Source: Acidobacteriota bacterium (lineage in GTDB: Bacteria > Acidobacteriota > Blastocatellia > Pyrinomonadales > Pyrinomonadaceae). From it: a DNA stretch of 11,003 nt. The translations under genes were made by a program, and so were the position numbers. The stretch spans positions 1 to 11,003 of the forward strand of contig JAEWBM010000008.1 in the NCBI GenBank assembly GCA_023391155.1, read 5' to 3'. Below are positions 1 to 6,169 of the stretch, in pieces (position 1 is the first letter of the stretch; each line of letters opens with the position of its first letter). The notes below the pieces were generated by a model. The model was not told the origin of the DNA. It did no database searches and saw nothing but the letters and a program-made list of their open reading frames with translations.

Positions 1-1232
1 AGGTGGTCTGTAAACAGCGACCCGTCGTGACACTGGTTGCACTGCAGCCCGATAAAGAGCATCCCTCCCGATGCCTCTTGCTTCGTCAACGCATTCGGGA
101 TCCCCACCGCCCATTTATCGAATGGCGTCCGGTCCGAAAATAGTTGCCGCTCGTGCGTGGCTATCGCCATCGCTATCCGCGCCGGCGTCACATCCGGAGT
201 GCCGAATGCCTCCTGAAACAGCTCGGGATAGGTCCGTCCGTCGATCCAGTTCGACAGCGACTGCGGCAGATTTGATGCAAGCGCCAGCGGACGCGACTCC
301 GCTATCCGCTGGGCGATCTGCGGCCAGTTTCGTCCGCCGTGGGCCATCTCGACATCGCTGACCGGCGGCCCGAGCACCTGACTCTCTAGCGATGCACCCT
401 CCGCCAGCAATATCTCGTTCGTCACCGGGTCCCGGAATGTGTCCTCGGCACGCCCGTCCCAGAAAAGCCCTCCCGTCGCATAGCCGGCGTTCAAGTATGA
501 CGGTGCCTTCCGCCCAGTCACCTGCAGCCTAAAGCCGTAAAAGGTCGCTTCCGTGTACGTCCCGTCAAGATTGTTCTTCGGCACGCCCGGCGAGCCGAAA
601 ATATCGTCGGCCGTCTGCCCGGCTCCGTCCGGTCCGGGATTGAGCGACAGCGGCGTACCCGATCGCGGGTCCGAACCGCCCTCGGCCGGCCTGTGACAAG
701 TACCGCACGCGACCGTCTTTGTCGACGACATCTGCTCGTCCCAAAAAAGTGTTTTGCCCAGCGCCGCCTTCGACGCTGTAACCGGGTTCCCCGCCGGCGC
801 CACCGGCGGTTCAAGCGGGCTATAGAACGGGTGCGGCGGATCCCCCGCCTGTGCCCTCAGCCCCTGCACCGCGGCGCTCATCCCGCTCACCTGTCCGCCG
901 TTTTCCGCACGGACCCAGTAATAGTATTGCTGCTCGACGGCCGCCGATGTGTCCCAAAAATAATTGCTGGCCGATGTGCCCACATCCGTCGCCGTGTTCG
1001 GATCATTGGCAATATTGCGAAAGACGCGATAAAGCGTCGCCCCCTTCATCGTGTCCCAATAGATGCCGACCTTGTTTGCATAATCGCCGCTAGACGCCTG
1101 CACTCCCGTCGGCGTCGGCAGTGAGCCGATCGCGGGGGCTGTCTTCGCCATCGATCCCCACGCTCCATATCCGAAATAAATTGCTCCCAAAAGCGCAAAG
1201 AGAGCGACGGCAACCAGTTTGATTCGCAGCAT
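1..1232 (-). CDS. Di-heme cytochrome c peroxidase (MauG/CcpA family) with N-terminal FN3-like domain, partial
   Basis: Reading the minus strand from ATG at 1232 gives 410 uninterrupted codons that run off the left edge, so the C-terminus is missing. Residues 1-26 form a hydrophobic signal or anchor (MLRIKLVAVALFALLGAIYF). Residues about 38-127 resemble a fibronectin type III domain (PTGVQASSGD, GIYWD, ATLYRVFRN, YYYWVRAEN). The peroxidase domain begins near 155 (ALGKTLFWDEQMSS). The first haem-binding motif is CGTCH at 176-180 and the second is CNQCH at 398-402. Between them are family hallmarks: GLFWDGRAED near 255-264, SLESQVLGPPVSDVEMAHGG near 281-300, and FGTPDVTPARIAMAIATHER near 343-362. 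Known members reduce H2O2 or oxidise protein substrates in the periplasm using two c-type haems. The physiological substrate cannot be read from this sequence. Only a weak AGGA lies about 14 nt before the start. The family assignment is firm; the FN3 call is by pattern. Confidence 0.9.
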   Translation of the reverse strand, partial: MLRIKLVAVALFALLGAIYFGYGAWGSMAKTAPAIGSLPTPTGVQASSGDYANKVGIYWDTMKGATLYRVFRNIANDPNTATDVGTSASNYFWDTSAAVEQQYYYWVRAENGGQVSGMSAAVQGLRAQAGDPPHPFYSPLEPPVAPAGNPVTASKAALGKTLFWDEQMSSTKTVACGTCHRPAEGGSDPRSGTPLSLNPGPDGAGQTADDIFGSPGVPKNNLDGTYTEATFYGFRLQVTGRKAPSYLNAGYATGGLFWDGRAEDTFRDPVTNEILLAEGASLESQVLGPPVSDVEMAHGGRNWPQIAQRIAESRPLALASNLPQSLSNWIDGRTYPELFQEAFGTPDVTPARIAMAIATHERQLFSDRTPFDKWAVGIPNALTKQEASGGMLFIGLQCNQCHDGSLFTDH

Positions 1233-1295
1233 TATTTTGTCTTGTCCTGAAACTAATGTTCCGCAGCTAAACGCAGGTATGGTAAGGAACGATAG

Positions 1296-1325
1296 ATTAT
1301 AGCATCCGCCCTTTGGCATCTTCAA
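1296..1325 (-). promoter_or_regulatory. Sigma70-like promoter for the di-heme peroxidase gene
   Basis: On the minus strand a perfect TATAAT (1301-1296) lies 18 nt downstream of TTGAAG (1325-1320), which matches four of six bases of the TTGACA consensus. A start point near 1289 would give a 5' UTR of about 57 nt before the ATG at 1232. The position, in the divergent gap before dacB, fits. This is a motif match only, without expression evidence. Confidence 0.55.
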
Positions 1326-1373
1326 TTACGCTTTGGGCGCGCCTCCCTGTTTCGACGCCGTTCGTCTTTAGAG

Positions 1374-1379
1374 TAAAAT
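1374..1379 (+). promoter_or_regulatory. Possible -10 element directly upstream of dacB (leaderless candidate)
   Basis: TAAAAT (five of six bases of TATAAT) ends 8 nt before the ATG at 1388, so transcription would begin at or next to the start codon. No Shine-Dalgarno-like purine run precedes this ATG; the bases are TGTTGAAT. No convincing -35 box is found at the usual spacing (TTCGAC at 1351-1356 is poor). A leaderless mRNA is therefore possible but weakly supported. Confidence 0.25.
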
Positions 1380-1387
1380 TGTTGAAT

Positions 1388-2929
1388 ATGACACGCCGCA
1401 CACTTTCTTCACAACTACTTCTGATCGTCTTGCTGCTATCTCCCGTGCTCGCCGCAGCCCAGGGCAACGCAGTCGCCCTCGGCTCGTCTCCGCTCGAGGC
1501 TCTGCAGAGCCGCATCGCAGCCCGACTTGCCGCACCGGAGGTAAGGCGCGGCTCCGTGGGCTTTAAGGTCGTCTCGCTCGATACCGGCCAAGTGATTTTC
1601 GAGCAGAACGGCGAAAAATATTTTATGCCGGCGTCGAATATGAAAAACTTCACCGTGGCCGCCGCGTTGGAGCTGCTCGGGCCCGACCACCGGTTCGCGA
1701 CCACCGTATATTCCCGCTCGCGGCCCGACGCCTCCGGCGCCATTTCAGGGCCGCTGCGTATCCACGGCACGGGCGACGTCTCCGTCTCGTATACCTTCAA
1801 CTCGGACGATCCGTTCGCGGGCGTCGACCGGCTGGCTGACGCCATTACGGCAGCCGGCGTCAAGCGGGTCGACGGGGACATCATCGCCGACGAGACATAT
1901 TTCCGGGGCGGCCCGCTCCCGACGGGATGGGAATGGGACGATCTGCAGTTCTATTACGGTGCCGAGGTCTCCGCCCTGCCCGTCAACGACAACGTCGTCC
2001 GGCTCAGCGTCACGCCCGGCCCGGCCGGCTACGGCTGCAGCGTGAGATTGACGCCCGCTCACCTCCTTTTCAAGGTCGAGAACCGCTGCACTACGACCCC
2101 CTCCGGCAGCCAGCGAACCCTCCGTATCCACAAACGCATCGGCCAAAATGTGCTCGAGATCACCGGCGAATTGCCCGTCGGCAACTCCGGCTACAACGGT
2201 TTCGTTTCCGTATCTCGGCCCGCTGAGATGTTCGCCGCCTTGCTCAAACAGCGCCTTGCCGAAAAAGGAGTCGAGGTCACCGGCCGAACCTTTGCGATGA
2301 ACGATCCCGCGACCATCCCCACCGACCTCTCAACACAGATCGCACGCATCGAATCGCCGCCGCTTAGCGAAATAGCCGCACGCACAATGAAGCCGAGCCA
2401 GAATATGTACACCGAAACGCTGCTGTGGTCGATCGGCGAACATGCGCGGGCAAAGCTCCCAGCGGATAGCCCCGCCGCCCGCCGCTCCAGCAGCGAGCTT
2501 GGCCGCGAGGCTGTCCGCGAATTTCTAAAGGGTATCGGCATCGCCGAGGACGCCGTCCTTCAATCCGACGGCAGCGGCCTTTCGCGGCACAACCTTGTCA
2601 CCCCGGCCTCCGTCGTCGATCTCTACGTCTATATGGCGAAACGCAGCCGCTACAAAGACGCCTGGCGCAACAGTCTGACCATCGCCGGCGTCGACGGCAC
2701 GCTTCGCAATCGATTTAAGGGCACCCGCGGCGAGGCAAACGTCCGTGGCAAGACCGGCACCATCAACCAGGTCTCTGCCCTCTCCGGTTATCTGACGACC
2801 GCCGGCGGCGAACAGCTCGTCTTCTCAGCCCTGGTGAACGGCGTCCCGCAGGGTTCGACCCGTGTCGGGCTGATCGATGAGGTAGTTACGATGCTCGTCA
2901 ACTTCGACGCAAAGACCGCCGCGAATTAA
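1388..2929 (+). CDS. dacB: D-alanyl-D-alanine carboxypeptidase/endopeptidase, PBP4 (peptidase S13) family
   Basis: The 513-residue protein carries the full penicillin-binding active site in order: SNMK at 83-86 (catalytic Ser83 and Lys86, within FMPASNMKNF), SQN at 337-339 (the SxN motif, within KPSQNMYTE) and KTG at 455-457 (within VRGKTGTINQ). A DGSGLSRHN motif typical of PBP4 lies near 398-406. Residues 1-25 are a signal peptide with a likely cut after LAAAQG. Family members cleave the terminal D-Ala or the D-Ala-mDAP cross-links of peptidoglycan in the periplasm. The length fits the family (E. coli PBP4 is 477 residues). The reading frame is open back to 1313, but ATG 1388 is chosen because the signal peptide starts right there and the extra 25 residues look non-coding. 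The gene appears monocistronic, with a terminator right behind it. Confidence 0.93.
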   Translation: MTRRTLSSQLLLIVLLLSPVLAAAQGNAVALGSSPLEALQSRIAARLAAPEVRRGSVGFKVVSLDTGQVIFEQNGEKYFMPASNMKNFTVAAALELLGPDHRFATTVYSRSRPDASGAISGPLRIHGTGDVSVSYTFNSDDPFAGVDRLADAITAAGVKRVDGDIIADETYFRGGPLPTGWEWDDLQFYYGAEVSALPVNDNVVRLSVTPGPAGYGCSVRLTPAHLLFKVENRCTTTPSGSQRTLRIHKRIGQNVLEITGELPVGNSGYNGFVSVSRPAEMFAALLKQRLAEKGVEVTGRTFAMNDPATIPTDLSTQIARIESPPLSEIAARTMKPSQNMYTETLLWSIGEHARAKLPADSPAARRSSSELGREAVREFLKGIGIAEDAVLQSDGSGLSRHNLVTPASVVDLYVYMAKRSRYKDAWRNSLTIAGVDGTLRNRFKGTRGEANVRGKTGTINQVSALSGYLTTAGGEQLVFSALVNGVPQGSTRVGLIDEVVTMLVNFDAKTAAN

Positions 2930-2944
2930 GGCCATCCCGAAACA

Positions 2945-2990
2945 AAGAAAAAGCCCTTCGCCGTATCCCGCGCGAAGGGCTTTCTCTCTT
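2945..2990. terminator. Bidirectional Rho-independent terminator between dacB and the RRM gene
   Basis: A perfect 12-bp stem (AAAGCCCTTCGC at 2950-2961 with GCGAAGGGCTTT at 2972-2983) closes a 10-nt loop. Plus-strand transcripts from dacB run into TTTCTCTCTT. Minus-strand transcripts from the RRM gene run into TTTTTCTTTGTTT, the better T-run. It lies between two convergent genes and can serve both. Confidence 0.88.
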
Positions 2991-3005
2991 GTGATTTAGG
3001 CTCGT

Positions 3006-3317
3006 TTACCAGCGTCCGCCGGCTCCGCCTCCGTAATTTCCACGGCCGCCTCCGCCGCCGCAGTTGTTTTCACGCGGGCGTGCCTCATTGACGACCATAT
3101 TTCTGCCGTCATATTCCGTGCCGTTAAACTGGGCGATCGCATTATTCGCGTCGTCCTCGGTCGCCATCTCGACAAAGCCAAAGCCCCGCGAGCGGCCCGT
3201 GTCGCGGTCCATTACGACGTTTGCCGATTCTACCGCCCCGGCCGTCGCAAAATGTTCGTGCAGATCCTCGCTGGTTACGCGAAAGGACAGATTTCCGACG
3301 TATAGTTTGTTGCTCAT
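3006..3317 (-). CDS. Small glycine-tailed RNA-binding protein (single RRM domain)
   Basis: This 103-residue protein is one RNA recognition motif plus a short tail. RNP2 is LYVGNL at 5-10 and RNP1 is RGFGFVEM at 44-51, including the aromatic residues that stack on RNA bases. The domain ends near residue 82 (VVNEARPRE). Residues 87-103 are glycine- and arginine-rich (GGGGGRGNYGGG), as in bacterial and cyanobacterial Rbp proteins, some of which are cold-induced. It is cytoplasmic and probably binds single-stranded RNA; the targets are unknown. The ATG at 3317 is preferred because AAGAGG sits three bases upstream; the frame also allows a TTG at 3335, but that would place this purine run inside the gene. 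It stands alone, convergent with dacB. A lone Cys at 86 precedes the glycine tail. Confidence 0.92.
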   Translation of the reverse strand: MSNKLYVGNLSFRVTSEDLHEHFATAGAVESANVVMDRDTGRSRGFGFVEMATEDDANNAIAQFNGTEYDGRNMVVNEARPRENNCGGGGGRGNYGGGAGGRW

Positions 3318-3643
3318 TTTCCTCTTATTGATCAACCAAAGCGAAGCAGGAAAGGTGGCGGGGTCACGATGCCGACAAGCGGCCCGCTGAACGTGTTAGC
3401 GACTTCCCTTACCAAAAACTCCGATCGCTTGCCATTAACCAAGCTCTCATCTAACCGAACCGTAAGGCGTCGCTCATTCTGACCGGACGGGCGCATCTGC
3501 CGAGATACATTTCGAGAGCAAAAACACCAAAAGTATGCCCCCAATTCCCAAAAATCGCAAGAAATATTTTGGCCCGGCCCGCCTCCTACCGAAACCTTCA
3601 CGTCCCCGTCCGCCTACTAAAATAACAAGCATCCCTCGCCGAG
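3318..3643. other. Non-coding upstream region of the RRM gene
   Basis: No convincing gene is present on either strand; the open frames here lack domain-like composition and plausible starts. The stretch probably holds the promoter and leader of the RRM gene (minus strand), but I find no clear -10/-35 pair. Near 3560 it turns into the C-rich, palindrome-rich sequence that follows. Confidence 0.5.
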
Positions 3644-3908
3644 CGGAAAAGCTCCGCTTTTCCGAACCACCCCCAAAGTTCCCCGGGGCTACGCCCCACT
3701 CCCCGACTGCAACGCAGGCATCCCTGCCTGCATGAGTGCGAAGCAAGGTCCATGTCAGTACCACCTGCGGTAGCGGGTGGTTCGTCGTTCACCTTCACCA
3801 CTCCCACATACCACACACCAGTAAATCGGCGAAGCCGATGCCATCTAATTAGCCCACATCACAAGATGTGGGGATGCCGAACCTATTCCCGGAGCCGTCG
3901 TAGACGGC
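3644..3908. repeat. Cluster of seven short tight palindromes (REP-like hairpin array)
   Basis: Seven inverted repeats with 3-4-nt loops follow one another within 265 bp. H1: CGGAAAAGC/GCTTTTCCG (3644-3664, loop TCC). H2: GGGGC/GCCCC (3685-3697, loop TAC). H3: GCAGGCA/TGCCTGC (3714-3731, loop TCCC). H4: ACCACCTGC/GCGGGTGGT (3760-3781, loop GGTA, one T-G pair). H5: ATCGGC/GCCGAT (3825-3839, loop GAA). H6: CCCACATC/GATGTGGG (3853-3872, loop ACAA). H7: GCCGTC/GACGGC (3894-3908, loop GTA). The stems differ in sequence, so this is not one motif copied in tandem. H5 and H6 are followed by ATGCC, and H7 by GGCAT. No T-runs follow, so they are not typical terminators. The likeliest reading is a mosaic of dispersed REP-like elements; their copy number elsewhere in the genome cannot be seen here. 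Confidence 0.75.
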
Positions 3909-3942
3909 GGCATACTTCATCACAAGTGCATTAGACTCACCT

Positions 3943-3984
3943 CTCATTTCTCCTCTCTCATTTCACCTTTCTCATTTATCACTT
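3943..3984. repeat. Three degenerate 14-bp tandem repeats in a pyrimidine tract
   Basis: CTCATTT recurs at 3943, 3957 and 3971, exactly 14 bp apart, each followed by a C/T-rich 7-mer (CTCCTCT, CACCTTT, ATCACTT). The surrounding tract, about 3936-4010, is almost pure C/T on the plus strand. A separate 14-bp pair, beginning CTCGGAACC, lies at 4076-4089 and 4090-4103, just behind the DUF4920 stop codon. No function is evident. Confidence 0.6.
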
Positions 3985-4023
3985 CTAACCTTTCATCTAT
4001 CCCTTATTCCGAATCCCCCCGCC

Positions 4024-4069
4024 AAAACAAAAAACCCCGGCCCAAGGTCCTCACAACCTCGAACCGGGG
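4024..4069 (-). terminator. Rho-independent terminator of the amidohydrolase-DUF4920 operon
   Basis: On the minus strand, GCCCCGG (4069-4063) pairs with CCGGGG (4039-4034). An inner stem, CGAGGT with ACCTTG (one G-T pair), closes a 7-nt loop. The outer stem is followed at once by TTTTTTGTTTT. It lies about 40 nt past the DUF4920 stop codon. Confidence 0.85.
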
Positions 4070-4106
4070 CGTCTACCTCGGAACCCGAAACTCGGAACCG
4101 AACCTC

Positions 4107-4643
4107 TTACTTCGCCTGGACCAATTCCACGCCCGTCGCATCAAACGACACTTCGGTCACGGTGCCGTCCGCATTGCGGTTCTCAAAAACGGCTCCGTCG
4201 TCGTTGATCAAGTGGTCGACGTGCTCTTTATCGAGCACCTTGGTCTTAAAAACGCCCTGGGCCTTTACCTTCATCCCTGCCGAATTTAGCGGGATGAAAA
4301 ACGCGTGATCGCCAAAGGTGACGCGGACGCTCTTGCCGCCCTCTTTGTCGGCCATCTCCATCCAGCAACCCTCCTTCGTACACGAACGCACGATGACGCC
4401 GCTCACCTCGACAGCACTGTCCGCATACTTCGCGGGGTCGGCCAGCGCCTTCTCCACCTTTACGCGCTTAACGCCCTTTGCCAGAGCCGCGCCGCGGGTT
4501 ATCTTTTCGCCCTTCTTCAGCGAAACCTCGGCGTTCTGTTCGTTCTTCGCCACCGGCTCGCCCTTGCTGTTCATCTCCGTCTGCGCGGCCGCCGCCACGC
4601 TGAACACCATCGTGAAAATTGCTATATGTAAAAACGTTTTCAT
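4107..4643 (-). CDS. Exported DUF4920-domain protein
   Basis: The protein has 178 residues, with a signal peptide at 1-20 (cut probably after SVAAAA). The DUF4920 core spans about 76-135: YADSAVEVSGVIVRSC, then TKEGCWMEMADKEGG, then VRVTFGDHAFFIPLNSAG, then KVKAQGVFK. The CxxxGCWM motif is the family hallmark; the cysteine pair could bind metal or form a disulfide, and the beta-rich pattern would suit an OB-like fold (inference). Residues 22-55 are charged and probably flexible. No biochemical role is established for the family. ATG 4643 is preceded by AAGGAAGAG, a good ribosome binding site. It is the last gene of a minus-strand operon, 11 nt after an amidohydrolase, and has its own terminator downstream. 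Confidence 0.85.
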   Translation of the reverse strand: MKTFLHIAIFTMVFSVAAAAQTEMNSKGEPVAKNEQNAEVSLKKGEKITRGAALAKGVKRVKVEKALADPAKYADSAVEVSGVIVRSCTKEGCWMEMADKEGGKSVRVTFGDHAFFIPLNSAGMKVKAQGVFKTKVLDKEHVDHLINDDGAVFENRNADGTVTEVSFDATGVELVQAK

Positions 4644-4654
4644 TCTCTTCCTTG

Positions 4655-6169
4655 CTACCTTCCTTCCTTTGTTATTTGCAGGGTTTCGTCGTTAAAAACT
4701 ATCTTTCCGCCGACTATTGTCATCACCACCCGGGCCGTGGACAGCCGAGCCGGCTCACGAACTATATTTTCCGACAATACCACAATGTCCGCCAATTTTC
4801 CTTTCTCGAGCGCTCCTTTTTCCCGTTCCTGAAACTCCGCAAATGCTGAGCCCACCGTGTAGGCCCGTATCGCCTGTTCAATAGACGGAGCGCCTTCGCC
4901 CGTCGTCATCGCACGTATCCCAAGCAGCGGGTCAAACTCGGTCATCGGTGCGTCCGAGCCCATCGCCAAAACGGCCCCGGCCCGCTCGAGCGACGAATAG
5001 TACTCGCCTCGTCCGCCGCCTCGGCCGAACAAGTAGGGTTGTATCGACGCCACAAGCCCACGGCCCTTCAGCCGTTCAAGATCTTCGTCCGCGATCCCCT
5101 CCGCGTGCTCTATCCGGTGCCGGCGCCGCCGGTCGCCGCCTGCCATGATCTCTAGTGCCGCGGCGTTCGCCCGGCTGCCGATGGCGTGTATCGCCACCTG
5201 CCGCCCCGCCGCATCGGCCTTTTTGAATAGCTGCCCCAGCTCCGGCAGCCATTCCTCGTCGCCGTCGGCAAAGCTTTTCAGGCATCCGGTCCGCACCATC
5301 GCCGCCCCCTTTTTCGGGAGCTCCGCCGCGAACTTGGCCGGATCCGAAAGCGAGACGCAATCATAGATCCGCGTCTTCAGCCGCCCGGCCGACTCGAGCT
5401 CGCGGTAAACCGCTGCCATATCGTCCGAATGCGTATCTTGTACGCTCGTCACCCCCAGCGATGCTGCCAGGTTCGAGGCCGTCTCAGCTATTTCCGCCCA
5501 CCGCCGCATATGGTCCGTCGGAACCAGTCGAGCTACCAGACGGATCGCCGTGCCCCTCAATACGCCCGTCGGTTCGCCATCGGCTCGCCGTACTATCTCA
5601 CCGCCCTCGGGGTCGCGGCTTTTTGCGGTGATCCCCGCCAGCTTTAGCGCCGCCTCGTTCACCCAGGCGGTATCCGGCTTTGCGTGATATATAAAGACCG
5701 GGTTCGCCTCTGTCCTTTCATCGATAAGCCACCGATCCGGCAGCTCGGCGGGCTCCCATTTTCCATTGTCCCACCCGCTCCCCAAGATCCACCGGCCGTT
5801 GGGCAGATACTTCGCGTACCGTGCTATCCGCTCCGCGGCATCCACCGGCGAACGCGCCCCTCGGAGATCGATCGACGAAAACAGGTTGCCGATCCCCATA
5901 AAATGCACATGCGCATCGTTAAACCCCGGTATCACCGTCCGCCCACGGGCATCGATAACCCTCGTAGCCGGCCCGGCGAACTTTCTGACCTCTTCCTCGC
6001 TCCCGACGGCTATTATCCGCTCGCCCGCCACAGCCAATGCTTCCGTCCGGCTGCGCTTTTCCGCCATCGTCAGGATGTCGCCGATGATAATAAGATCGGC
6101 TGCCGGACCCTGTGCGAGTGCCGTGCAGCCGAGAAGAGTTATAAGTATTGTGAAAAGGGCCGCTTTCAC
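4655..6169 (-). CDS. Exported YtcJ-like amidohydrolase, divergent copy with altered active-site motifs
   Basis: The 504-residue protein belongs to the amidohydrolase superfamily (Amidohydro_3, YtcJ/NfdA-like). It keeps HVH at 87-89 (FNDAHVHF), a candidate metal-bridging Lys298 (GCLKSF), His328 (HAIG), His355 (RIEHAEG) and Asp406 (GSDAP). It departs from the adjacent paralogue and the family pattern: the DGH motif reads KPDT (164-167), the DGSLGSxTA loop after Lys298 is cut to DGDEEW with about 26 residues missing, HAIGD is HAIGS (332), and a segment near 380-390 is shortened and glycine-rich. An N-terminal export signal is clear; LLGC at 12-15 is a poor lipobox, so cleavage after ALA is as likely. 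The start is GTG at 6169, overlapping the previous stop by 4 nt (GTGA), with GAGG 4 nt before it. The substrate is unknown. Confidence 0.88.
   Translation of the reverse strand: MKAALFTILITLLGCTALAQGPAADLIIIGDILTMAEKRSRTEALAVAGERIIAVGSEEEVRKFAGPATRVIDARGRTVIPGFNDAHVHFMGIGNLFSSIDLRGARSPVDAAERIARYAKYLPNGRWILGSGWDNGKWEPAELPDRWLIDERTEANPVFIYHAKPDTAWVNEAALKLAGITAKSRDPEGGEIVRRADGEPTGVLRGTAIRLVARLVPTDHMRRWAEIAETASNLAASLGVTSVQDTHSDDMAAVYRELESAGRLKTRIYDCVSLSDPAKFAAELPKKGAAMVRTGCLKSFADGDEEWLPELGQLFKKADAAGRQVAIHAIGSRANAAALEIMAGGDRRRRHRIEHAEGIADEDLERLKGRGLVASIQPYLFGRGGGRGEYYSSLERAGAVLAMGSDAPMTEFDPLLGIRAMTTGEGAPSIEQAIRAYTVGSAFAEFQEREKGALEKGKLADIVVLSENIVREPARLSTARVVMTIVGGKIVFNDETLQITKEGR

Noticed and set aside
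1297..1884. A 195-codon open frame on the minus strand
   Set aside because: It is antisense to dacB, whose active-site motifs prove the plus-strand reading; it would also swallow the peroxidase promoter.
3685..3731. Terminators at the second and third hairpins
   Set aside because: Neither is followed by a T-run on either strand.
3644..3908. CRISPR array
   Set aside because: The palindromes differ from one another and there are no identical repeats with regular spacers, nor any cas gene in the window.
3332..3934. Several open frames of 60-108 codons on both strands in the intergenic region
   Set aside because: They read through the palindromes (PPAxAGG-type peptides), lack ribosome binding sites and show no domain or plausible codon pattern.
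4655..6169. Pseudogene status for the second amidohydrolase
   Set aside because: The frame is intact over 504 codons, the core metal residues remain, and it keeps its signal peptide, coupled start and operon position.
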